NCBI GenBank assembly: GCA_030704615.1
Contig: CM060732.1
Location: forward strand, 30,979,053 to 31,043,052
Direction of reading: 5' to 3'
Source: Takakia lepidozioides
Taxonomy: Eukaryota > Streptophyta > Takakiopsida > Takakiales > Takakiaceae
DNA length: 64,000 nucleotides
Each line of letters begins with the position of its first letter. Position 1 is the stretch's first letter. This document shows positions 55,955 to 64,000 of this stretch, piece by piece. A program made the position numbers and the translations under genes. Under the pieces are notes generated by a model. The model saw only the letters and a list, made by a program, of their open reading frames with translations. It did not search any database and was not told where the DNA came from.

Positions 55955-58749
55955 AATAACACGTCCAAGGTCGTAGGAGCAGTCTGCTGCAGATAAACAT
56001 AGTCACCAGGGTTGAATCTCCGAACCCCAGGACAATAGCCCCCACCACGTATGGTAGCATACCTCAATGTATCACGATGTTGTGCAATGGCAAGGTTCTC
56101 GAAAGCCATGGGCATGACTTTCTTGAACAACTCTGTACGCTGATCACATGCACGTGCCCACACGTCCGGATCGTCAAGGTTAAGAACTGTAGCAGCTTCT
56201 CTACAAATGGATGTAGGCAAATCCGGCTCTCGGCCAAAGAGAAGAAAGTATGGTGAGAAAGAGGCAAGTGATGCTTGCTTACTGAACCTGTAGCCCATGG
56301 CTAACCAGGGTAACTGAAGGTCCCAATCTCCTAGGTGTCCCTTCTGCAAGCCATACTTGCGCAAACCCCTCTTTACTGTCTGAACAACCCTCTCTGCCAA
56401 GCCATCGGCCTCAGGATGATCCTGAGAAGTGGTGCGGTGGTCTACCAAGGCCTGGTCACACAAAGCCTGAAACTCCCCCAAGAACTCTCTCCCTTGGTCC
56501 GTGAGTACCTCAGCTGGAGCACCGAATCGGCTAAGTACACAATCCAAGAATGCATCACTAGCCTTATCAGGCAATGGAACCAACTCGATCCACTTGGAGA
56601 AGTGCTCCACCATCACCAACACGTACTTGTTGTGGCACATGGTCAGTGGCAACGGCCCTGCGAAGTCAAGACTCCACTTGTAGCCCAATCCCATGATCGA
56701 AAGAGGGTGCAATTGTGGAGTAGGGGCGTTGAATGAAGCACGCACCTTGTCACACACCATGCACCTAGCCACAAATTGTTGCACCTCTGTATGCATACCA
56801 CGCCACCAATATTGCCCCTGCAGTAGACTATGAGTGCGTCGCACCCCAAAATGCCCCAACTCCTCATGGGCATGCCGCACTAACCGTGCCCGTTGTCTTG
56901 GGTGAGGCACAATCCTCACTCGACCATCCTCCCACACTCGGAGCAGGTGTGTCCCCTCCCACTTGAACCTCTTGGCTCGTTGTAGGATCCGATCCCTCTC
57001 TTTGGCAGTCACAGTGGTTGCCGTGTCTCCAGTGCGGAGGTAGTCCAACACAGCTGAATCCTCATGTATATCTTTGGCGCCACCTTGCTCATTGCTGGCC
57101 TCAGGGTCCTCAGACACTTGATCTACAGTCATCCCTGTTGCAGGTCCAACCTGGCCTTCCGCTGCCAAGATACACAGAAATGCAGATGCACGCCATCTGG
57201 GCACCATCTCCTCGTCCGTCTCACCATGCCACCGAGCTCCAGTGTCATCCTGCTGGCTCGTGCATGGATTGCGACTCAACCCATCTGCATCCCGATTGAC
57301 CAAACCCGGTCGATGCACAACCAGAAAGTCGTACTCTTGAAGGATGAGTGCCCACCATGCAAGCTTCCCCGTAAGCTTGTCTAACTCCATCAACCACTTG
57401 AGTGGTTGGTGATCCGTGACAAGGGTGAAGAGATTGTCGTATAGATAGCACCTAAAGTGTGCCACGGCCCACTCTGCAGCTAAGCATTCTCCCTCATATG
57501 AGCTATACTTAGACTCTGCAGCGTTGTTCGAGCGGCTAGCATAAGCCACTACGAACTCTCTTCCCTCATCATCCACCTGTGTGAGCACCGCTCCAAGCCC
57601 CAACATGCTCCAATCTGTATGCAGCTGAAAAGGACGCCCCCTGATAGGTCGTCTCAAGATGGGCGCCGAGGTCAACCTCGCCTTGAGCTCTTGAAAAGCT
57701 TGTTCTTGCTCATCTTCCCACTGCCACTCTTGGACCACCTTGGTCAGTTTGGTTAGAGCCTTTGCAATGGCACTAAATCCCTTAACAAACCATCTATAAT
57801 TGTTTGCTAACCCCATGAAAGCTCGAACTCGACTCACATCCGTGGGGCGTGGAATCTGTGCAATGGACTCTACCTTAGTCTGCTGTACCCCCAATCCTCC
57901 AGGATATATCATGTGACCCAGATACTCAATTTGGTTGTGGAAAAACTTGCACTTCCCCGGATGTAACTTCAATCCGTGCGCCCTCAAGCGCTCAAATACC
58001 ACCTGAAGGTGTCTCTCATGCTCCTCCACCGTAGCACTAATGATGATGTCATCTATGTAGCACCGAGCAAACTCCACCCCTGCTAGAATCCTGTCCATGA
58101 CTCTCTGAAAACTCTGCAGGAGCGTTCTTAAGCCCAAATGGTAAGAATATAGGCAATCCTTCCCGTGCTCATTGATCCCCCAGAATGCCGTCTTCTGCTT
58201 ATCCGCCTCCTTGATCGGCAATTGGTGATATCTGGATCGTAAATCCAAAGTGCTAAAGACCTTGGCATGCCCAATGGCATCAAAGATCTCCTCTGGTGTT
58301 GGCATGGCATACCTATCGGACTTGGTCTGACGATTTACAGGCCGGTAATCACCGCACATATGTCTCTCCGTCCAATTGCCATAGACATCCTTCTTGGCTG
58401 GCATCACTGTGGCTGAAACATACTCTCCCCCAGATAGCTCCACCAAACCAGCCTCCCAAAGGTCCTGAGTTCTCATCTGAATCAAGGACCTCTTCATGTC
58501 ATTGTATCTATAGGGTCTCCGAAAGATTGGCGTGTCAGTAGCCAATTCAATGCGAATCTCTTGACCCTTCAGTGCTCCTAAGTCCTTCAAACTGAAGGCA
58601 AAGCAATTCCTGTAAGCCCTCAAGAACCGCCGTATACGTCGTCTCTCTCCTCCGGTGACTATAGGTCCAATATCAGGCTCCCAGTTATCCTCCGTAACTG
58701 CAACCTTGAGTCCAGCAGGCTTAGAGGTAGAAGACGTGTCCCGTGGTTG
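55951..58749 (-). CDS. Element B reverse transcriptase, RNase H and integrase
   Basis: A continuous frame of about 930 codons follows the TAG at 58,752-58,750. Reverse transcriptase keeps ATVMPAKKDVYGNW, MCGDYRPVN and the catalytic YIDD (about 58,059-58,048). The FLPFGLKNAPAE block is replaced by an unrelated 11-residue stretch, because a one-base loss near 58,145 is cancelled by a one-base gain near 58,110. RNase H (LHTDWSMLGLGAVLTQVDDE onward), the HHCC zinc domain, and the D, D, E integrase core (WSLDFAGP, TDQGREF, GLAERVVQ) follow in frame. Apart from the compensated shift it is the best-preserved polymerase in the window. Confidence 0.92.
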   Translation of the reverse strand, partial: QPRDTSSTSKPAGLKVAVTEDNWEPDIGPIVTGGERRRIRRFLRAYRNCFAFSLKDLGALKGQEIRIELATDTPIFRRPYRYNDMKRSLIQMRTQDLWEAGLVELSGGEYVSATVMPAKKDVYGNWTERHMCGDYRPVNRQTKSDRYAMPTPEEIFDAIGHAKVFSTLDLRSRYHQLPIKEADKQKTAFWGINEHGKDCLYSYHLGLRTLLQSFQRVMDRILAGVEFARCYIDDIIISATVEEHERHLQVVFERLRAHGLKLHPGKCKFFHNQIEYLGHMIYPGGLGVQQTKVESIAQIPRPTDVSRVRAFMGLANNYRWFVKGFSAIAKALTKLTKVVQEWQWEDEQEQAFQELKARLTSAPILRRPIRGRPFQLHTDWSMLGLGAVLTQVDDEGREFVVAYASRSNNAAESKYSSYEGECLAAEWAVAHFRCYLYDNLFTLVTDHQPLKWLMELDKLTGKLAWWALILQEYDFLVVHRPGLVNRDADGLSRNPCTSQQDDTGARWHGETDEEMVPRWRASAFLCILAAEGQVGPATGMTVDQVSEDPEASNEQGGAKDIHEDSAVLDYLRTGDTATTVTAKERDRILQRAKRFKWEGTHLLRVWEDGRVRIVPHPRQRARLVRHAHEELGHFGVRRTHSLLQGQYWWRGMHTEVQQFVARCMVCDKVRASFNAPTPQLHPLSIMGLGYKWSLDFAGPLPLTMCHNKYVLVMVEHFSKWIELVPLPDKASDAFLDCVLSRFGAPAEVLTDQGREFLGEFQALCDQALVDHRTTSQDHPEADGLAERVVQTVKRGLRKYGLQKGHLGDWDLQLPWLAMGYRFSKQASLASFSPYFLLFGREPDLPTSICREAATVLNLDDPDVWARACDQRTELFKKVMPMAFENLAIAQHRDTLRYATIRGGGYCPGVRRFNPGDYVYLQQTAPTTLDVLF

Positions 58750-58752
58750 CTA
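58744..58752 (-). promoter_or_regulatory. Candidate stop-codon read-through site UAG-CAA-CCA, element B
   Basis: On the minus strand TAG-CAA-CCA lies in frame between methyltransferase and reverse transcriptase, identical to 44,437-44,445 in element A. Flanking codons have diverged (EVAA*QPRD against EVAI*QPKD), so the nine bases stand out as conserved. Confidence 0.55.
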
Positions 58753-58959
58753 TGCTGCAACCTCTTGAGCAGTGACCACTGCCTCCTCTGTCAGTGACAA
58801 TGTCTCATCCTGCCCCATCATCCCATCCTTGAGGACCTCCTCAACCCGAGAAAAATCCCCAACCTGATCCATCATCGCCGCCTTGGCTGCCAACTCCTTC
58901 TGAACCTCGAGCACCTCCCACGTGTGCCATGGATGCGGCCTGCACCTCGTGGTTGTCAC
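58753..58959 (-). CDS. Element B linker between methyltransferase and polymerase
   Basis: About 69 codons, Glu/Ala-rich (QKELAAKAAMMDQVGDF), in frame with both neighbours. Element A has a similarly acidic linker here. A TAG at 58,962-58,960 precedes it in B only. Confidence 0.5.
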
Positions 58960-60060
58960 CTATTCGCCCCCACTCGCTGCCTGTACCGTCTCGGTAGGTA
59001 GGGAGACCATAAAGGGAAGTGTACTCTGTACTCTGCGCTGCTCAGCCATAGCCAAGCTGATAATCCAGGTCAAGCAATTGAGATCCATTGCTTGCCCCAA
59101 CACCTGACGACATGATGCCTCAGAAAGAGATGGCACCGCCGTGGTACCAGTGGTAAAACCCATCGCCCACTTGCGCTCGTCAACATTGGGCTCCACTAAT
59201 TGCTGCAACTGGCTATCCCACAAGAGGCCAGGTCCACCATCCCGGAAAGCATGAGATCCTGGAAAGCTGAGTAGTGTAGGCAATGCGGCTCGTGGGTGAC
59301 CCACCCTATTGACCACTGCCAAAGGTGCTCGGTCATTGTGTCTCACACGCTGAGACTGTCTCCCTATGTCCAAAATGCTATCCACCGTCAGGTGTGGTGG
59401 CCGCTGCACCCCATCAAATGCACGCTTGAGCAGTGCAGGTGGCATCAAGTTGGTCCACCATAGTCGTGGGCGATGAGCCCGTGACCCCACTGCAGCTGCG
59501 TCCAACAACACTGCTAATCCAAGCCAAGACCGCACTTGATGCACACTGGCCATCACCTTGGCCCGAGAATCACCCATCAATGGCACATTCTCCAAAATAT
59601 ATGCCGGAGAGTCTGTCTGCTGAAGCTGTAAATAACGTAGGACCCTCAACATCTCCCAAAACAGGCGTGACCTTGAGTCTTGTAACCCATTGTCATGCCC
59701 GGCTGATGAATGCCCTTCGCAGGGCCAACCTGCAACTACCAAATGAATAGGGTCAACCCGCTCCAAATCATGCGCCCCAAGCAAAGAGATGTCTGCTGGC
59801 AATGCTGGTTGGTATCCACGAACTGCAGACACTGGCAACAAATCAGGGTACTGCTGCACCAACGGAGCAACATGGCGCAGTGAGACGCGTCGTGCGCAGT
59901 GAGACGTGTCGTGCAGTCTCATCCCTCTCCACATACAGGTAACGTCGAACTTGTACACCTGCCTGCAACACTGCAGCCAATCCAGTGCTGATCCCGCCAA
60001 ACAAGTCCAGAAGGCATATGCCTTCATCCGGGCACTGCCACACAAGAGGTGTGGCGTCCA
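58960..60060 (-). CDS. Element B DNMT3-like cytosine-C5 DNA methyltransferase
   Basis: Motifs occur in canonical order. Motif I, CLLDLFGGISTGLAAVLQAG (about 60,015-59,955), binds AdoMet. Motif II is YLYVERDETAR. Motif IV, LVVAGWPCEGHSSAG, has the nucleophile Cys codon at 59,721-59,719. Motif VI is ILENVP (59,592). Motif VIII is SRAHRPRLWWTNL (59,478), with the DNMT3-like AHRxR..W.NL pattern. Motif IX is PNVDERKWAMGF and motif X is RQVLGQAMDLNCLTWI. The domain of about 350 codons sits between protease and reverse transcriptase. Motifs I/II and IV-X are in different frames because a 19-bp unit is tandemly duplicated at 59,875-59,912. No ADD, PWWP or UBA domain accompanies it. It would be predicted to methylate cytosine in DNA; target context cannot be read from the sequence. 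Confidence 0.9.
   Translation of the reverse strand, partial: WTPHLLCGSARMKAYAFWTCLAGSALDWLQCCRQVYKFDVTCMWRGMRLHDTSHCARRVSLRHVAPLVQQYPDLLPVSAVRGYQPALPADISLLGAHDLERVDPIHLVVAGWPCEGHSSAGHDNGLQDSRSRLFWEMLRVLRYLQLQQTDSPAYILENVPLMGDSRAKVMASVHQVRSWLGLAVLLDAAAVGSRAHRPRLWWTNLMPPALLKRAFDGVQRPPHLTVDSILDIGRQSQRVRHNDRAPLAVVNRVGHPRAALPTLLSFPGSHAFRDGGPGLLWDSQLQQLVEPNVDERKWAMGFTTGTTAVPSLSEASCRQVLGQAMDLNCLTWIISLAMAEQRRVQSTLPFMVSLPTETVQAASGGE
59875..59912. repeat. 19-bp tandem duplication in the methyltransferase of element B
   Basis: GCGCAGTGAGACG(C/T)GTCGT occurs twice in direct tandem (59,875-59,893 and 59,894-59,912) with one mismatch. As 19 is not a multiple of three, it shifts the frame between motif II and motif IV. 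Element A has no such duplication. Confidence 0.9.
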
Positions 60061-60133
60061 ATGGCGACAACTGAGATGGTTCTGGTGCAATCACCGCACT
60101 CTCCTCCTCTCCTGACGGTACGAAGGCCTCTAC

Positions 60134-61255
60134 CTAGGCTTGTTGCACCCGTCTATCAGCAGCTTGCTGCAAATGCTTGCTCGTACCCCACAATGGAGTG
60201 TGAGCAACCATGGCAGGCAACTCCGCCGTACCATGCATGTCATCCTGCTCTGTTGGAGGTGGCACATCCTCTGCATGGGCATTGCCCTCCAGCAACTCTC
60301 CAGGCCAACTAACTGCAGCTGTGAAGGCTACTAGTGTTGGCATCTTGCCCCGCTGGGCAGCAGCAACACCCCCAATGACTGTCATAAGGAGTTGTACACG
60401 ACGACCATCCCCTGACTGCCATCCAAGCCTGTAGGATGCTGAATCCTCCCAAAAATCCAGGGTGAAGCCCATGGGATATAACACTGTCCCACCAACGATG
60501 TCATCGTAAGAGACCACATCTGTCACAATGGCCTTGGCTCGCATCACTGAGCCATCTATAGGATGATCCGGCTGTAGTCTAATGGCCAACTCATGCCGTG
60601 TCATGCCCCGAGCCTGCTCTGATCCTCCCAGAGATGTCTGTATCTGGAAAGAACAAGGCTCCATGTCCGCCTCCATGAGGCCCAAACCTGCAATAGCAGC
60701 TCTGCCCAACATCAGTGGCTGAGCTCCCGAGTCCAACAAGACCCACAGTGGCCGGTACCTCTTGCCTGCCGGTCCACTCAAAGAAAAAATGTCATCCTGG
60801 TTGTCTAACAAGACAACTCCAGGTGTCACCATGGCGCGCTCAAAGGCTGGCATAGCTGGCAGCTCCGTCAACCTGGCAACTGCAGCTTGCCATGGCGCAG
60901 CCGTGGCAGTCTTGACCCTCAAATCCGAGGATCCCTCTGCCACTACACCCTCCACTAACTCCGCAGAAGATGAAGTGACCTCCCCACTCTCGGAGAGTGT
61001 TGCTGCTAGTCTGAACACTGCAGCTGGTCTTACCCCCGGCGTCGCAATCATGGTTGCCGAGAATAGTGGGGCTTGACACACAGAGGTGGCTGCCCCCAAC
61101 AATACACTGGCTGCACTAGTCTTGGCAGCAGGTGTCAGTGCTGCACGTGTAGCTCTCCCTAATGACACAATAACGGCCTTTGTATCTGTCGGACGAGAAC
61201 TAGGTGTCATGGATGTCGTCGACACTGTCTCCCCCAAGATGAATGATTGAGGCAA
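60134..61255 (-). CDS. Element B protease region
   Basis: 374 codons open to TAG at 60,136-60,134. The aspartic protease core VLLDSGAQPLMLGRAAIAG lies at about 60,745-60,690, followed by DDIVGGTVLYPMGFTLDFWE. It is in frame with motif I of the methyltransferase, as in element A. Confidence 0.85.
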   Translation of the reverse strand: MPQSFILGETVSTTSMTPSSRPTDTKAVIVSLGRATRAALTPAAKTSAASVLLGAATSVCQAPLFSATMIATPGVRPAAVFRLAATLSESGEVTSSSAELVEGVVAEGSSDLRVKTATAAPWQAAVARLTELPAMPAFERAMVTPGVVLLDNQDDIFSLSGPAGKRYRPLWVLLDSGAQPLMLGRAAIAGLGLMEADMEPCSFQIQTSLGGSEQARGMTRHELAIRLQPDHPIDGSVMRAKAIVTDVVSYDDIVGGTVLYPMGFTLDFWEDSASYRLGWQSGDGRRVQLLMTVIGGVAAAQRGKMPTLVAFTAAVSWPGELLEGNAHAEDVPPPTEQDDMHGTAELPAMVAHTPLWGTSKHLQQAADRRVQQA

Positions 61256-61282
61256 CCTAGCCTGACGGCTTGCCTCCCCATG

Positions 61283-62705
61283 CTATGGATCTAACTCCAC
61301 CTCTGCACCTCGTGGCTCAGGAACTCGTGCTGCTCCTCGAGTGACGGCTGCAGCAGACTCCACCTGCACTAGTGGTAGTGCTGCCCCCACACATAAATCC
61401 CATGCCTCCCATGTCTCATCTGTCCTGGGCATCTCCATGCCCATACTTGCTACAATGCCCACACTGCAACTGTGCATGCAGTGCTTGTGCCGGCCTTTTG
61501 CCACTCTCTGGGTAATCTTTCTTGACATGGGGTCCTCCACATGTCCAACATATCATCCCTGGTTGTTGTTGGCTTGCAAAAGATGCTACTGGCCTCTGCA
61601 TCTGAGGTCCCATGTAAGCTCCATGGAATTTGGGTTGAGAAACCTTGCCCCCCTGACCACGCTATTGGGTAGTCCCTTGTGCCTGTTGGCTGGCAATTGC
61701 GCCTCGTGCAGGCATGTCCTTGTTAAATCCAATGGTAGCAACTCGCTCCTCCACCATGTTGAGCTCAATCCGCTCAGCCAGCAGAAACACATATGCTAAT
61801 GTGGGTTGGGCTGCTTCTAACAGGGTTGCATCCCGCACCCTTCTCCTGAGCTCCTTGTCCAAAATTCCATACCAGAACTAGATTGCCTGAGCTTCAGTAA
61901 CCCCTTGGGTCACATTTATCAAGCGCCTCATACGAGTGTAGGCCTCTCACAAGCTCTCACTGGATTTGTGCTGGAAGTCTTGCAAACTTCGCAGCTTCTC
62001 TGTCCGTACACCTTGCTAGTTCCTCCGCAACTCCTGGAAGAACTCCACCACTGGGTTGAATCTAGGCACATGTGTTGTTGTCGTAGCAGGAGGAGTAGTA
62101 GCACCTTTTGAACTCATACCACCTGCAGAAGTACCGGCACTACTTGTTCCACTACTAGTGCTGGCAGTGGGAGATATTGGTGCTGATGCAGCTACTGGTC
62201 GCGTCGTGCCTCGAGTAATGGAGACGTAGTTAGGTGACCAATACATCCTCCACTCCTCAATCTCTGCTTCATGTCCTCGCCTGAACTCGTGGTAATCATC
62301 GATAGGTGGGCCTTCCAAATGCTGGAACAGTCCCTTCCACGCCATGAATGGGGTGAACAGCTGTGGATTGCGCATCTGCTGCAAATCACACTAGCTGTCG
62401 AACTCCTGGATAAAGTCATCCGGCTCGATTGTGCCCATAGCTCCAGAGTACCTACGAGGCCCCTTGGTAGCTCCATACATCTCCTCCATGTCGTCCCACA
62501 ACAATGGCGAATGAAACTGCACACCTGTTGATGAAGCCTCCGAGTCTGTGTCTGACTCTGCACTAGTTAAGGATGGAGGTGAAGGTGGTCTGAAACGAAC
62601 ACCTCGTCTGGTGAACCCACTCTCACTGCTACTGCCTGTAGCTGTACTCCCCTCAAAACCCTTGGGTAACTCCGTGATGACACTCACAACCCGCACCTCC
62701 CCCAC
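61283..62705 (-). pseudogene. Element B gag with zinc knuckles
   Basis: Starts MGEVRVVSVITELPKG and aligns with the gag of A (DDFIQEFDS, LFQHLEGPPIDDYHEF, FWYGILDKELRRRVRDA). Zinc knuckles: CWTCGGPHVKKDY has lost its last Cys; CGHCSKYGHGDA is truncated by a frameshift at about 61,430. Nonsense codons lie at about 62,392, 62,015, 61,947, 61,878 and 61,663, and again near 61,281. Several are C-to-T type changes relative to A (CAG to TAG). Confidence 0.85.
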
Positions 62706-63180
62706 GTGACACTATAAGGCTCTAGTACTAATTCTAATAGTGACACGGGTGAGCACCTGTTGCGGATTAAGGGTCATATCCCAGTGGCTAAGGGCACCTG
62801 CATCTGCATCCACCGCAAGAACTCCTATGGTTGGCTGGTCATCAACCCAGCCTCACCAAAGAAAAAACACCGGTGGTCTTGTTGGTCATCAATCCAGCTT
62901 CACCACTGACAGCATACTCTAGAATTGACCGGTGATCAAATCCGGCCTAATCCCTATGAAAGCAAGCGAACACACAAAACCAACATGGTGCACAGTCAAG
63001 CATGCAGATATGGGGGGGATCCAAACACAAGAAACCAAAACATCAACACCCCTACACCAAAATCCCTCCACAGTACTGCTCCTGCAGAATACCCCAGCCC
63101 AAAAACCCCGGACTGACTGGCCTCCACCAAGAGAGGCTTTGGCAACTACAAGTACAAAGTAATGAAAATAGTAAAGAGAG
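62706..63180 (-). other. Element B leader
   Basis: Similar to the leader of A at 40,060-40,568, including the duplicated GGTGA(A/G)GCTGG(G/A)TTGATGACC phrase and GCAACAGGTGCTC before gag. Non-coding. Confidence 0.6.
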
Positions 63181-64000
63181 GGAGGGGAAGAATAGAGGTC
63201 CGACCAAGCAAGATCTAATTCTGATCTATGCTATCAACTGCCAGACTTCTCTCAAAGTGTCTCTCTCTGCATGATGGTAAGGTGTGGGAGGTATATCTAT
63301 ATCCAGAAACCTGCCACTAACCTTATCCCAAGCTACAGTAGCTCGCTCTAATCAACCCTCCTCCTCTCTCTGCCAGGTAGAGACAAAACAATACTCCCCT
63401 ATCTCCCGCTCGCTGAATACTAAAGAAAATAAAGGTAGGGTCTGAAAGTCTCTCAACTCGAAAGCTTTGAGACGGTTGCGGGTGTCCTCGTTGCGAATGA
63501 CTGCATCTCCTTCAAGCAGAACAAACTGTTTGTTGCTAATGAACCCCCGTTCGTGGTTGCCTCGTGCAGAGCGTGTCCGGCTGCAACCACGTCTGATTGC
63601 AAAAAGTTGTGCAGCTCTTGCTCCTCTGCTCCAGTACACCACGGCCTTGTGGCTGAACACCTTGAGTCCCCGGGGCTGTCTTTGGCTGTGTTCCAAGCCT
63701 AGCTTCCACCCACTTTGGTATTTCACCTACAGCTACAGAACTGCTTGCTCCAACAGAGTTCTGACTGTTCAAAGCAATATTGAGGCCCTCAACGCCAACT
63801 ACAACAGTTTGTTGTCTATTCACTACAACAGATTGCGGCTTTTATGACTCCCATGGGTGCGCAGTCACGACCAATTTGTGGCAGAAATGCCATTTGCAGT
63901 CGTAAATGCCTTTTGAAGTCATAACATAGATCACGACGAAGCCGGTTATGCGACTGTATGACTCCGAACTTTGCGCAACACAGGTCAAATACCCTTTGAC
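63181..64000. other. Region beyond the leader of element B, possibly its 5' LTR
   Basis: On the minus strand a TATA-like GGATATAGATATACC near 63,305-63,290 would suit an LTR promoter. No TGTGGCAG start was found on the minus strand to close the LTR, and the window ends here. Open frames on both strands at 63,467-63,847 are not of recognisable family. Confidence 0.3.

Larger units (their letters stand above)
55421..63180 (-). mobile_element. Ty3/gypsy element B with DNMT3-like methyltransferase and PHD-finger integrase
   Basis: On the minus strand: leader (63,180-62,706), gag (62,705-61,283), protease (61,255-60,134), methyltransferase (60,060-58,960), read-through candidate (58,752), reverse transcriptase/RNase H/integrase (to 55,951), PHD region (to about 55,650), polypurine tract AGGGGGGCGAT (55,440-55,430) and LTR start TGTGGCAG (55,428). 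It is related to element A throughout but clearly diverged, so the two are separate old insertions. gag-protease has at least seven nonsense codons; the methyltransferase-polymerase half is much better preserved. Confidence 0.88.

Noticed and set aside
58960-60060. The methyltransferase as a host gene interrupted by, or next to, the retroelement
   Set aside because: It is in frame with protease on one side and reverse transcriptase on the other, and the same arrangement occurs in the independent element A.

Overview
The window looks like nuclear DNA of a land plant with a large, transposon-rich genome, most likely a fern or another seed-free vascular plant. The evidence is GT-AG introns in a plant-type molybdenum-cofactor-sulfurase-like gene, TNP2-type CACTA transposons, a captured PLS-class PPR fragment, and very long gene-poor stretches. 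The species assignment is inference. Only one cellular gene is clear (about 2.35-5.77 kb, + strand). A two-exon remnant of a second gene may lie at about 54.0-54.2 kb (- strand).

Layout. 0-6 kb: upstream region and the three-exon aminotransferase-V-like gene. 6-12.6 kb: AT-rich intergenic DNA with one decayed NTPase-like fragment. 12.7-14.07 kb: broken Ty1/copia gag-protease fragment. 14.07-26.10 kb: a 12-kb CACTA element (CACTA-1) with CpG-rich subterminal repeats, a minus-strand TNP2 transposase, a plus-strand TNPA-like gene and an unusual repeat-rich middle. 27.8-28.5 kb: a 686-bp MITE. 28.6-34 kb: an internally deleted Ty3 derivative whose gag is fused to an integrase tail, flanked by arrays with a 10-bp period. 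34-39.1 kb: a broken zinc-knuckle and coiled-coil reading frame, probably transposon-derived. 39.4-39.8 kb: a minisatellite.

The main find is a pair of related Ty3/gypsy elements lying tail to tail: element A (+ strand, about 40.06-51.1 kb) and element B (- strand, about 63.2-55.4 kb). Both encode gag with two zinc knuckles, an aspartic protease, a DNMT3-like cytosine-C5 methyltransferase, reverse transcriptase/RNase H, and an integrase ending in a PHD finger. Both copies carry an in-frame UAG-CAA-CCA, a leaky-stop context, at the same place between the methyltransferase and the reverse transcriptase. An element carrying its own DNA-methylation writer and a histone-reader-type integrase tail, with a possible read-through switch between them, is the candidate undescribed system.

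Both copies are now defective. Element A lost about 110 codons containing the methyltransferase catalytic motifs, and its RNase H is split by a second CACTA element (CACTA-2, 2,716 bp, 30-bp inverted repeats, TAT target duplication) that carries a PPR gene fragment. Element B keeps all methyltransferase motifs but has a 19-bp tandem duplication, a compensated frameshift in reverse transcriptase, and a damaged PHD finger.
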